A stretch of DNA of 6,688 bases, from assembly GCA_903824155.1 (NCBI GenBank), contig CAIJVL010000002.1, positions 1 to 6,688 of the forward strand. Direction: 5' to 3'. The notes beneath the pieces were generated by a model. That model searched no databases and was not told the DNA's origin. It was given only the letters and a program-made list of their open reading frames with translations. Positions 1 to 5,995 of the stretch are shown here, one piece after another (the stretch's first letter is position 1; the number at the start of each line of letters is the position of its first letter). The DNA is from Candidatus Adlerbacteria bacterium. Lineage in GTDB: Bacteria > Patescibacteriota > Minisyncoccia > Phycocordibacterales > SBAW01. The position numbers were made by a program, and so were the translations under genes.

Positions 1-1
1 C

Positions 2-1768
2 GTACTTCCATCCGGCGTTTCGCTTGACGCGTCCGGTAACATGACGATTTCTTCACCGGGAATTACCATCGATAGCCTCGACATTTCCGGTACCGTGTAT
101 GTCACCGCTTCCAATGTCACGATCAAGAACTCCCACATTCGCGGCGCTGACTGGTTCCTCGTTACAATGGCAGGCGGTGTCACTAATCTCACGGTAACGG
201 ACTCCACTCTCGATGGCACAGGTACGAACAATAGTGGTCAAACATGTGTCGTTGCAACGACGATCTTGCGCAACAACATCTCGCGTTGCGAAAACGGTGC
301 GACCACTGGTAACGTCACCGGTATGAGTCCGTCGCTTATTCAAGACAACTACATCCACGATCTCTTGGCTTCCGGCTCCCCGCACTACGACGGCGTGCAG
401 GAGAATGGTCCGTCGGGCAATGAAGTGATCCGCCATAACACGATCGACATGGGCAACCTCGGAGAAACCGGCGCGGTCAATCTTACGAACGACTTCGGCT
501 CGATCAGCAATGACGTCATCGACAATAACAGGCTCCTGGGCGGCAGTTATACGGTCTACGTCGACAATTCTCGCGTCGGCACCATCACGGGCGTTACTAT
601 TACCAACAACCGCCTTAAATCGGGACAGTTTGGTTATTGGGCGGTCGGCAATGGAACCACCAACCAGAAGTGCGGCGACGTCGATGATGTGACAGGCACG
701 GCGCTCGATGCTGCGTGCTCCGGCGGCGCTGCTGACACGACCGCGCCATCAGTACCGACCGGCCTCTCTGCAACAGCGGTATCTTCGTCAGGAATAAGTC
801 TCTCGTGGACAGCCTCAACCGACAACGTAAGTGTTACCGGCTACAAGATATTCCGCGGCGGCACACAGGTAGGGACCTCAGCAACAAATTCATACAGCGA
901 CTCAGGTCTTACGGCATCAACTGCATACTCATATACTGTCTCCGCATACGACGCAGCAGGGAACAACTCAGCTCAAACTGCGTCAGCAAATGCCACCACA
1001 CAGGCGGGAGGGGTAACAGACACCACGCCGCCAAGCACACCGACCGGCCTTTCTGCAACAGCGGTGTCATCCTCAGCAATCAATCTCACCTGGACGGCAT
1101 CGACCGACAATGTAGGCGTCACGGGCTACAAGGTATTCCGCGCAGGTGTACAAGTCGGCACACCGACGACCAACAGTTACTCTGACTCCGGCCTCACGGC
1201 TTCCACCGCATACTCATATACCGTCTCTGCAAATGACGCTGCGGGAAATAATTCTGCGCAGTCGAGCAGTGCAAGTGCCACCACGCAGGCAGTGGCGAGT
1301 GGGGGAGGAGGCGGTACGTCTATCAATATCGGCGAGACCACTGTTGGTTCAGCGGTGGACAACGGCAACGGCAATTCGCTCGTGGCGCAAAACACAACAC
1401 TCTCGCAGAGCGCGACCATCCAAAGCATTTCGTTCTACGTAACCACCGCGAGCGGCAACCTGATCCTTGGTATCTATGACGCGACAGGCCCAAGTGGCGG
1501 CCCCGGTGCTCTTAAAGCGCAGACAAACTCCTTTACTCCTGTTGTCGGATGGAACACCGTGAGTGTCACATCTCCTGTATCACTCCCTGCAGGCACCTAC
1601 TGGCTTGCGCACTTGCCGAGCAGCAGCTCTCTTGGATATCCTGTAATCTACAGCGGTACTATCGATTTTGCCAACTATACGTTCGGACCAATGCCGGCTA
1701 CCTTCCCAACAGTCGCGGGCGCAGGTAATTATCATTATTCGGTGTACGGGACGCTGAGCACTCCTTAA
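2..1768 (+). CDS. Exported parallel beta-helix / FN3 surface protein (5' partial)
   Basis: The reading frame is open to the left edge. The ATG at 41 is unlikely to be the start, because the 13 codons before it (V-L-P-S-G-V-S-L-D-A-S-G-N) read as normal beta-helix sequence, so the N-terminus and any signal peptide lie outside the window. Counting from the Met at 41: residues 1-215 are short beta-helix coils (NVTIKN, NLTVTDS, GVTITNN) with an H115-Y-D-G-V-Q motif of the kind seen in pectate-lyase-like beta-helix proteins. Residues 232-322 and 327-417 are two FN3 modules. Residues 421-425 are a five-glycine hinge. Residues 428-575 form a beta-rich C-terminal domain (IGETTVGS ... LPAGTYWLAHLPS) seen at the end of various secreted bacterial proteins. 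No LPXTG motif or C-terminal membrane anchor is visible. An extracellular polysaccharide-binding or -cleaving role is likely, but enzymatic activity cannot be shown. Ends in TAA. Confidence 0.85.
   Translation, partial: VLPSGVSLDASGNMTISSPGITIDSLDISGTVYVTASNVTIKNSHIRGADWFLVTMAGGVTNLTVTDSTLDGTGTNNSGQTCVVATTILRNNISRCENGATTGNVTGMSPSLIQDNYIHDLLASGSPHYDGVQENGPSGNEVIRHNTIDMGNLGETGAVNLTNDFGSISNDVIDNNRLLGGSYTVYVDNSRVGTITGVTITNNRLKSGQFGYWAVGNGTTNQKCGDVDDVTGTALDAACSGGAADTTAPSVPTGLSATAVSSSGISLSWTASTDNVSVTGYKIFRGGTQVGTSATNSYSDSGLTASTAYSYTVSAYDAAGNNSAQTASANATTQAGGVTDTTPPSTPTGLSATAVSSSAINLTWTASTDNVGVTGYKVFRAGVQVGTPTTNSYSDSGLTASTAYSYTVSANDAAGNNSAQSSSASATTQAVASGGGGGTSINIGETTVGSAVDNGNGNSLVAQNTTLSQSATIQSISFYVTTASGNLILGIYDATGPSGGPGALKAQTNSFTPVVGWNTVSVTSPVSLPAGTYWLAHLPSSSSLGYPVIYSGTIDFANYTFGPMPATFPTVAGAGNYHYSVYGTLSTP
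734..1291 (+). repeat. Tandem pair of FN3-encoding repeats (273 nt each)
   Basis: Two in-frame units, 734-1006 and 1019-1291, each encode 91 residues and are separated by 12 nt. By eye the proteins match at 76 of 91 positions with no gaps. Both carry the FN3 signature: PTGLSATAV at the start, W in strand B, a central TGYK-FR, and a SY-DSGLTASTAYSYTVSA core followed by DAAGNNS. The DNA is much less alike because many third positions differ. They act as spacer or binding modules between the beta-helix and the C-terminal domain. Confidence 0.9.
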
Positions 1769-1783
1769 TCAATACACCTGAGG

Positions 1784-1808
1784 GGCCAACAAAGTTGGTT
1801 GTTATCTC
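1784..1808 (+). terminator. Weak hairpin after the beta-helix gene, possible terminator
   Basis: GGCCAAC (1784-1790), loop AAA, GTTGGTT (1794-1800): five Watson-Crick pairs plus two G-T pairs, followed by a moderately T-rich GTTATCTC. It starts 15 nt after the TAA of the beta-helix gene. A second arm pair, GAGGG (1780-1784) with CCCTC (1815-1819), could enclose it. The T tract is poor, so termination is possible but uncertain. Confidence 0.35.
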
Positions 1809-1853
1809 AAAATTCCCTCTGGGGACATCACTAGCACACAAAAATAAAGGTGT

Positions 1854-1907
1854 TACAATAAGGAAGAGCCACGTTTACGTGCTAAAAATGGTGCTATTAC
1901 ATATAAC
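1854..1907 (+). promoter_or_regulatory. Candidate promoter region of the SWIB gene
   Basis: Two possible -10 boxes precede the gene: TACAAT at 1854-1859 and TATAAC at 1902-1907. Neither has a convincing -35 hexamer. Between them lies a perfect inverted repeat, CACGT-TT-ACGTG (1870-1881), which could be an operator or a small 5' hairpin if transcription starts at the upstream box. The second box would give a leader of about 18 nt. The rest of 1769-1931 is AT-rich with no gene that I can support. Confidence 0.35.
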
Positions 1908-1931
1908 TGTTTTAATAACTAAATAATATTT

Positions 1932-2189
1932 ATGGCAGCAAAAGCAAATTCAGCATTTATGAAGCCAATGACTCTCTCGGAAGACCTCGAGGCGGTCGTA
2001 GGCAAGGGCCCGATGCCCCGTTCGGAAGTAGTAAAGGCACTCTGGATATACATCAAGAAGCATGACTTGCAGGACCCCAAGAACAAGCGCAACATATTGG
2101 CTGACGCAAATCTCAAGAAAGTGTTTGGCGGCAAGGACATGGTAAACATGTTCGAGATGACCAAGCTCGTTTCGAAACACCTCTCGTAA
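1932..2189 (+). CDS. SWIB/MDM2-domain protein
   Basis: An 85-residue basic protein that is almost entirely one SWIB domain. The diagnostic core is at residues 36-66: ALWIYIKKH, then LQDPKNKR, an acidic D58, and LKKVFG. The N-terminal part (PMTLSEDLEAVVGKGPMPRSEVV, residues 12-34) matches the first helix and loop. In eukaryotes SWIB domains occur in SWI/SNF chromatin-remodelling subunits; stand-alone bacterial versions are known from Chlamydia (where SWIB is also fused to topoisomerase) and occur in candidate-phylum genomes. A nucleoid or DNA-topology role is inferred, not shown. The ATG at 1932 is chosen because the following residues fit the family; no Shine-Dalgarno is present (the upstream sequence is AAATAATATTT). 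Alternative Met codons are at residues 10 and 13. It appears monocistronic, with its own terminator directly downstream. Confidence 0.9.
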   Translation: MAAKANSAFMKPMTLSEDLEAVVGKGPMPRSEVVKALWIYIKKHDLQDPKNKRNILADANLKKVFGGKDMVNMFEMTKLVSKHLS

Positions 2190-2194
2190 TCAAC

Positions 2195-2226
2195 AAAAAA
2201 GGCCGCTCAACAGGAGCGGTCTTTTT
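2195..2226 (+). terminator. Intrinsic terminator of the SWIB gene
   Basis: The stem is GGCCGCTC (2201-2208) with GAGCGGTC (2214-2221), eight pairs including one G-T, and the loop is AACAG. It is followed by TTTTT (2222-2226) and preceded by AAAAAA (2195-2200). It starts six bases after the stop codon. The A tract could also let it work weakly on the other strand, but no opposing gene is present. Confidence 0.9.
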
Positions 2227-2245
2227 AGCAACTAATCATTTATTT

Positions 2246-2653
2246 ATGCTTGTAGAAGTAAATTACTTGGCAGTTTTGATAGCTACTGTAGCTTCGTTCG
2301 TGATTGGCTGGGCGTGGTACTCGCCGCTCCTTTTTGTTAAGCCGTGGATGAAGCTGCGCGGCGTTGATCCTTCGGTTATGGATGGCAAAATGCCATACGG
2401 CATTATGGCGGTTGAGTTCGTGACCACACTTATCGTGGCGTACTTTATTGCCGAGTTTGCCGCATGGGTTGGGGCAGGTAGTGCCGTAGGCGGGCTCTTG
2501 CTTGGTTTTTGGATCTGGCTTGGCTTTTACGCTACCACTATGCTGGGCCCCGTATTGTGGGAAAAGGTCCCGCTTAAGCTCTATGCCATCAGCGCTGGCC
2601 GCTGGTTCGTGTCTATCTTGGTGATGGCGGCTATAATAGGAGCGTGGCGCTAA
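2246..2653 (+). CDS. DUF1761 family membrane protein
   Basis: A 135-residue, very hydrophobic protein with four predicted membrane helices, near residues 6-25, 53-76, 80-104 and 114-134. The family hallmark is at the end of the first helix: G21-W-A-W-Y-S-P27, followed by LLFVKPWMKL. The length is normal for DUF1761, a family of small integral membrane proteins with no established function. There is no Shine-Dalgarno ahead of the ATG (upstream CATTTATTT), and it starts 20 nt after the terminator of the SWIB gene, so it needs its own promoter; I see no convincing one. The 3' end overlaps the next gene by 10 nt (2644-2653), suggesting at least partial co-transcription with the DUF192 gene. Confidence 0.85.
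   Translation: MLVEVNYLAVLIATVASFVIGWAWYSPLLFVKPWMKLRGVDPSVMDGKMPYGIMAVEFVTTLIVAYFIAEFAAWVGAGSAVGGLLLGFWIWLGFYATTMLGPVLWEKVPLKLYAISAGRWFVSILVMAAIIGAWR
2632..2637 (+). promoter_or_regulatory. TATAAT -10 box giving a leaderless DUF192 transcript
   Basis: A perfect TATAAT lies inside the end of the DUF1761 gene, followed by exactly six bases (AGGAGC) and then the GTG start at 2644. Transcription starts about 7 nt after a -10 box, which would place the mRNA 5' end on the GTG. The AGGAG at 2638-2642 is only 1 nt from the start codon, too close for a normal Shine-Dalgarno. No good -35 is visible at 17 +/- 1 nt. Confidence 0.55.
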
Positions 2654-3144
2654 AAATATTGCCAGAAATACTGGTTGGGCTTATTGTCGCGATTCTGGTG
2701 GGCGGCATAGCCTTTGGCTTTTACCGCACCATTCCTCCGATTGATACCAGTGCTACTGAAACTATGGCAACTTCTACTATTACTACCGTAACGATAGGCC
2801 AGGCAACGGTGCAGGTTGAAGTTGAGGATACTGATGCCTCTAGAGAGCAGGGGCTCTCGGGTCGTGGCAGTTTGCCCGAAGGGAACGGCATGCTGTTTGT
2901 GTTTGATACGCCCGGCAACTACGGCTTTTGGATGAAGGATATGAACTTCTCGCTCGACATGCTGTTTATCGACGCTGCCGGCACTATCGTTACCATCGCG
3001 CCTAACGCATCACCTGCCGGCTATCACTTAAACCCGCCACAGGTATTCGGTCCGGCTGCACCGGTCCTGTACGTGCTAGAAGTGCCGGCTGGATTTGCTT
3101 CTGCGCATGGTATTGCGGTAGGGCAGAAGGCCACTTTTAAATAA
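2644..3144 (+). CDS. Membrane-anchored DUF192 family protein
   Basis: A 166-residue protein. Residues 7-27 form one hydrophobic helix (signal anchor or uncleaved signal), followed by a Thr/Ser-rich linker to about residue 48. The rest is a DUF192 domain (about residues 48-165). Clear motifs are GLSGR (70-74), GMLFVF (82-87), FWMKDM (95-100) and LDMLFID (104-110), with ASPAGYHLNPPQVFGPA nearer the end. The domain probably sits outside the cytoplasmic membrane. The family is widespread, with no established biochemical role that I can assign. The GTG start is chosen because it gives the membrane anchor in full and lies at the right distance from a TATAAT box; it overlaps the upstream DUF1761 gene by 10 nt. 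There is no terminator between its TAA and the RNase P RNA gene 26 nt downstream, so read-through is possible. Confidence 0.9.
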   Translation: MALKILPEILVGLIVAILVGGIAFGFYRTIPPIDTSATETMATSTITTVTIGQATVQVEVEDTDASREQGLSGRGSLPEGNGMLFVFDTPGNYGFWMKDMNFSLDMLFIDAAGTIVTIAPNASPAGYHLNPPQVFGPAAPVLYVLEVPAGFASAHGIAVGQKATFK

Positions 3145-3165
3145 GGGATTTTTATGGCATACTAT
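3137..3165 (+). promoter_or_regulatory. Probable rnpB promoter
   Basis: TACTAT at 3160-3165 could be the -10 box, with TTAAAT (3137-3142) at 17 nt as a weak -35. The predicted transcription start is near 3171-3173, which agrees with the first base of the P1 helix of RNase P RNA. The -35 half overlaps the last codons of the DUF192 gene. The assignment rests mainly on spacing to the mature RNA. Confidence 0.45.
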
Positions 3166-3170
3166 TGGCA

Positions 3171-3480
3171 GCGCGCTGAGTAACAGCTCCTGTCCGAAAG
3201 GGCGGGGGAGGAAAGTCCGAACACTTACCGTGGGCAACTACGGTTAAAAAGGTAGCAGGTAACCCCTGTCATTTGCTTTTTGCGGGCAAAAGAGATGCGA
3301 ACAGAGACGAGCTCCTTTAGTGGAGGTGAAACGGCTAAATTCTTACCCGAGTGCAAGGTCGTGCCCCTGTGATATCGCGCAAGCGCTATCATCCGGGGAG
3401 TGCCGCTCGAGCTTTGCCGCGAGGCAAGGCCCAGATAAATTGTTACTCCAGACAGAATTCGGCTTACAGGCGCGCGCGCA
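3171..3480 (+). ncRNA. rnpB: RNase P RNA (bacterial class A)
   Basis: This is the catalytic RNA of ribonuclease P, which with the RnpA protein removes the 5' leader from precursor tRNAs. The conserved 5' block GAGGAAAGTCCGAACAC is at 3208-3224, and the matching 3' block CAGAATTCGGCTTAC at 3453-3467; together they form the P4 core. Other family landmarks are GCGAACAGAGACGAGCTCC near 3297-3315, GGTGAAACGG at 3324-3333, GTGCAAGGTCG near 3352-3362, and CCCAGATAAATTG at 3430-3442. The ends are closed by P1: GCGCGCT (3171-3177) with GGCGCGC (3469-3475); the GC repeat makes the exact 3' end uncertain by a few bases. At about 310 nt it is shorter than E. coli M1 RNA (377 nt). The expected GGU element in L15 appears changed (see findings). 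A good intrinsic terminator follows within 10 nt. Confidence 0.95.
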
Positions 3481-3487
3481 GAAATGT

Positions 3488-3523
3488 GAAGACTCCACTC
3501 TAAAGGTGGAGTCTTTGCTTTTT
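3488..3523 (+). terminator. Intrinsic terminator of rnpB
   Basis: A perfect 10-bp stem, AAGACTCCAC (3489-3498) with GTGGAGTCTT (3506-3515), has a 7-nt loop TCTAAAG and one further G-T pair at the base. It is followed by TGCTTTTT. It lies directly after the 3' strand of P1, so it ends the primary RNase P RNA transcript. Confidence 0.93.
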
Positions 3524-3559
3524 ATCCCCAGCGCCCACTTTTCATTTATTTTTGCGGGC

Positions 3560-3565
3560 TATACT
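3560..3565 (+). promoter_or_regulatory. Candidate promoter of the ligase/TPR gene
   Basis: TATACT at 3560-3565 is a good -10 match after the rnpB terminator. The best -35 candidate, TTTTCA (3539-3544), is only 15 nt upstream, so it is weak. Transcription from here would start near 3572 and give a leader of about 70 nt before the ATG at 3642. Confidence 0.45.
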
Positions 3566-3587
3566 AAGTACAGCTGGTCTAAATAAC

Positions 3588-3633
3588 AGGAGCTAGTCCC
3601 TCCTTTCATTAGCTAGCGATTAATTGTTAATCG
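3588..3633 (+). promoter_or_regulatory. Inverted repeats in the leader of the ligase/TPR gene
   Basis: Three elements lie in the 70 nt ahead of the gene. AGGAG (3588-3592) can pair with CTCCT (3600-3604). Alternatively AGCTA (3591-3595) pairs with TAGCT (3610-3614), which would break the first pairing. CGATTAA-TTG-TTAATCG (3617-3633) is a perfect 7-bp inverted repeat with a 3-nt centre, ending 8 nt before the ATG at 3642. It could be a repressor operator or an RNA hairpin that covers the start region. No known riboswitch is recognised. Confidence 0.4.
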
Positions 3634-3641
3634 AATCGAAT

Positions 3642-5981
3642 ATGTATTCGAAGCTCTTCTCGTGGTCGAGAAGCGTGTACCTTGCCGGTATTGTTCTGGC
3701 GTTGGTGCTCGTTATCCCGACTGCATGGTTCCCGTTCCAATTAGCCAAGGTTGCCGTTTTTGCCGTCCTATTGGCGGTTGCGGCTATTATGTTTGTCGTA
3801 GGCGGCGGCACTCGCGAGGTCTTAAAGGCCCACGGGTTTTACGGAGTGCTTTTGGTAGCACTCTTGCCTCTGTCGTACCTAGTAAGCAGTTTGTTTTCGG
3901 TGGATAAGTCGGTAGCCTTTACCGGCTTTGGCGTGGAGACCGACACGGTGCTCTTTACCGTGGTGGCATTTTTGGCATTTGCCATGGCATTTACCTTCTT
4001 TCGCACGCTGCGCTCGGTCCGCCTGCTTCTAACGGTAGTATTTTGGGCGCTCGTTGCCGCAACGGTCTTTCAGTTTATCTCGATTGTGTTCGGTTCATCG
4101 GCCATTCCATTTTCTACCTTTGCAGACCGCTCGGTAAACCTGATAGGTAAGTGGAACGACCTCGGCCTCCTAGTAGGCTTGCTCTCAATGCTGCTCTTAG
4201 AGCGCATTGATCTTAGTTCGGTTACCAATGCTTGGAAGATAGTTATTGGTATTGTGCTCGCTGCGCTTGCAGTCTTGCTCGGCATCATCAACTTTAGTTT
4301 GGTATGGGGCTTGGTGCTCGCGTTTTCTTTAGTGCTTATTGTCGTATCCTTCCTTATCAGCCGCCATCATGGCGAAGAGGGCGCGAAGCACTGGTCAAAG
4401 CGTACGCCGTGGTTCTCGAGCGCGTTCGCAGTTATTGCAGTGCTGTTTCTTTTCTTCGGATCATCGCTCAACCTTGGTCTGACCAAGCTCTTTCCGGTAT
4501 CGTCGCTTGAGGTGCGTCCATCGTACGCATCAACGCTCGGTATAATCAGCGCGGCGCGCGGCGGCTCTTTTGAGCGCATGTTGGTAGGCACCGGCCCAAA
4601 CACCTTTGGACAGGAGTGGCTTATGCATAAACCTGCCGAGGTTAACCAATCGGCGTTTTGGAGCCTCGACTTTAATGTAGGCTTCTCAACCTTAATTACC
4701 GCGCTCGGCACGGTAGGCCTTATTGGCGTACTTGCGTGGCTTTTGCCGGCACTTTTGGTGCTTGCCGCGCTCGTACGCGTGGTACGGCTTGGAGTACTCA
4801 GCCGCGAGGATAAAATTGTTGCCACGACGCTTGGTGTTGCAAGCCTCTTCATGTATACGGCAATAGTGCTCTATGCGCCGAGCCAAAATCTTATTTTGCT
4901 GGCGTTTGTCCTTTCGGGTGCGGCATTTGGCTTTTTGTGGCGCCAAGGTCAACCGGCGGTTGACGAATCGGCGCTTGCAGGAGGCCGCATGCAGCAAATT
5001 AGCAAGCTTGCAGCAGTAGCGGTGCTGCTGGTGCTGGCGCTTTGGAGCGGTTTTGCCACTTCTCGCCGCCTTATTGCTGAAAGCTACGTAGGGTACGGTA
5101 CTCAGACGCTTGCAGCTGGCAATGCAGCTGGCGCTCTCGCCGATGCTAATCGCGCTAATGGCATCGACAAGACCGGCGATGCCCTGCGCCTGGCCGTCAA
5201 CGCCTACAGTACGCAAATGCAGCAGCTCTCGCAGTCTAAGACGACTGATACGCAAGTCCTGCAGCAGCAGTTTGGCGCGGTGGTACAAAATGCCATTACG
5301 GCAGGCCAGGCTGCGCAAACAGTAAACCCGCAAGATTACCGTCCGACGCTTTTGCTTGCTCAGGTGTATGACTTCCTCTCATCACTCAGCGTACAAGGAG
5401 CAGCGTCGACCGCTGCCGATACCTATGTAGCTGCGTCAAAACAAAATCCGACTAACCCTGCTATCCCGCTCGCTATTGCGCGCTTGGCAGCAGCGCAAAA
5501 CAACCAGGGCATAACGACGCAGTACTTAACGCAGGCCTTAACGCTTAAGCCAAACTACACCGATGCCATATTGCTCGTAGTGCAGCTCGATGTTGCTAAC
5601 AAGGACATCCCGAATGCAATCAAGGCGGCAACCGCGGCTGCACAGACCGCGCCGGGCGTAGCACCAATTTGGTTTGAGCTTGGCCTCTTGTATTACTCGG
5701 CAGGAGACGCTACGCATGCGGCGCAGGCGCTTAACCAGGCGGTTACTATCCAGCCTGATTACGCCAATGCCAAGTATTTCCTCGGCCTCTCCGATTACAT
5801 CCTTAAGGATACTGCAGGTGCGATAAAGCAGTTCCAGGATCTCTCGGTAAGCAATCCGGACAATGCCGAAGTAAAATTAATTCTTGGCAATTTACAGGCA
5901 GGCAAGCAGCCGTTCGACGGTGCGCAGCCGCCGGTAACGCCGACGCCGCAAGATAGAACTACTGCGCCGGTCTCACAATAG
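3642..5981 (+). CDS. O-antigen ligase/Wzy-like membrane protein with C-terminal TPR region
   Basis: A 779-residue protein. The first ~475 residues hold about 12 hydrophobic helices, with a large hydrophilic loop at about 281-350. That loop holds R292-P-S and G316-T-G-P-N-T-F-G323, the family's typical G-x-GPN-F pattern; G169-K-W-N-D-L-G175 precedes the next helix. This architecture matches the O-antigen ligase/polymerase family (Wzy/WaaL-like), which moves lipid-linked glycan at the outer face of the cytoplasmic membrane. After the last helix (about 455-474), residues 480-745 are an Ala/Gln-rich array of TPR-like units, clearest at 674-741 (WFELGLLYYSAGD..A ... YFLGLSDY). The tail is Pro/Thr-rich. 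The ATG at 3642 is preferred over a TTG six codons earlier, because that TTG lies inside an inverted repeat. There is no Shine-Dalgarno. murJ follows after 14 nt. Whether it is a polymerase or a ligase, and its substrate, cannot be read from the sequence. Confidence 0.82.
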   Translation: MYSKLFSWSRSVYLAGIVLALVLVIPTAWFPFQLAKVAVFAVLLAVAAIMFVVGGGTREVLKAHGFYGVLLVALLPLSYLVSSLFSVDKSVAFTGFGVETDTVLFTVVAFLAFAMAFTFFRTLRSVRLLLTVVFWALVAATVFQFISIVFGSSAIPFSTFADRSVNLIGKWNDLGLLVGLLSMLLLERIDLSSVTNAWKIVIGIVLAALAVLLGIINFSLVWGLVLAFSLVLIVVSFLISRHHGEEGAKHWSKRTPWFSSAFAVIAVLFLFFGSSLNLGLTKLFPVSSLEVRPSYASTLGIISAARGGSFERMLVGTGPNTFGQEWLMHKPAEVNQSAFWSLDFNVGFSTLITALGTVGLIGVLAWLLPALLVLAALVRVVRLGVLSREDKIVATTLGVASLFMYTAIVLYAPSQNLILLAFVLSGAAFGFLWRQGQPAVDESALAGGRMQQISKLAAVAVLLVLALWSGFATSRRLIAESYVGYGTQTLAAGNAAGALADANRANGIDKTGDALRLAVNAYSTQMQQLSQSKTTDTQVLQQQFGAVVQNAITAGQAAQTVNPQDYRPTLLLAQVYDFLSSLSVQGAASTAADTYVAASKQNPTNPAIPLAIARLAAAQNNQGITTQYLTQALTLKPNYTDAILLVVQLDVANKDIPNAIKAATAAAQTAPGVAPIWFELGLLYYSAGDATHAAQALNQAVTIQPDYANAKYFLGLSDYILKDTAGAIKQFQDLSVSNPDNAEVKLILGNLQAGKQPFDGAQPPVTPTPQDRTTAPVSQ

Positions 5982-5983
5982 TG

Positions 5984-5989
5984 TAAAAT
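5984..5989 (+). promoter_or_regulatory. TAAAAT -10 box giving a leaderless murJ transcript
   Basis: TAAAAT is preceded by TG (5982-5983) and followed by exactly six bases (AGAGAG) and the ATG at 5996. The spacing is the same as at the DUF192 gene. It starts 3 nt after the stop of the ligase/TPR gene, so murJ may have both read-through and its own leaderless transcription. The GAGAG at 5991-5995 might instead act as a weak ribosome-binding site for the second ATG at 5999. Confidence 0.5.
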
Positions 5990-5995
5990 AGAGAG

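Noticed and set aside
41..43. ATG as the true start of the first gene
   Set aside because: The frame is open upstream and already encodes beta-helix-like sequence, and a start here would leave an exported-type protein without a signal peptide.
805..1442. Alternative + strand frames across the FN3 repeats
   Set aside because: They are shifted frames of the FN3 region, kept open by its low stop frequency; no family resemblance.
3320..3586. 88-codon open frame on the + strand
   Set aside because: It overlaps the 3' half of the RNase P RNA and its terminator; the protein has no recognisable features.
3624..3641. TTG start six codons before the chosen start of the ligase/TPR gene
   Set aside because: It falls inside the inverted repeat and adds residues without family similarity; the ATG at 3642 begins directly before the first membrane helix.
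4692..5333. 213-codon open frame on the - strand
   Set aside because: It is antisense to the ligase/TPR gene, rich in Arg and Cys, and typical of a mirror frame of a GC-rich coding region; the + strand frame is clearly the gene.
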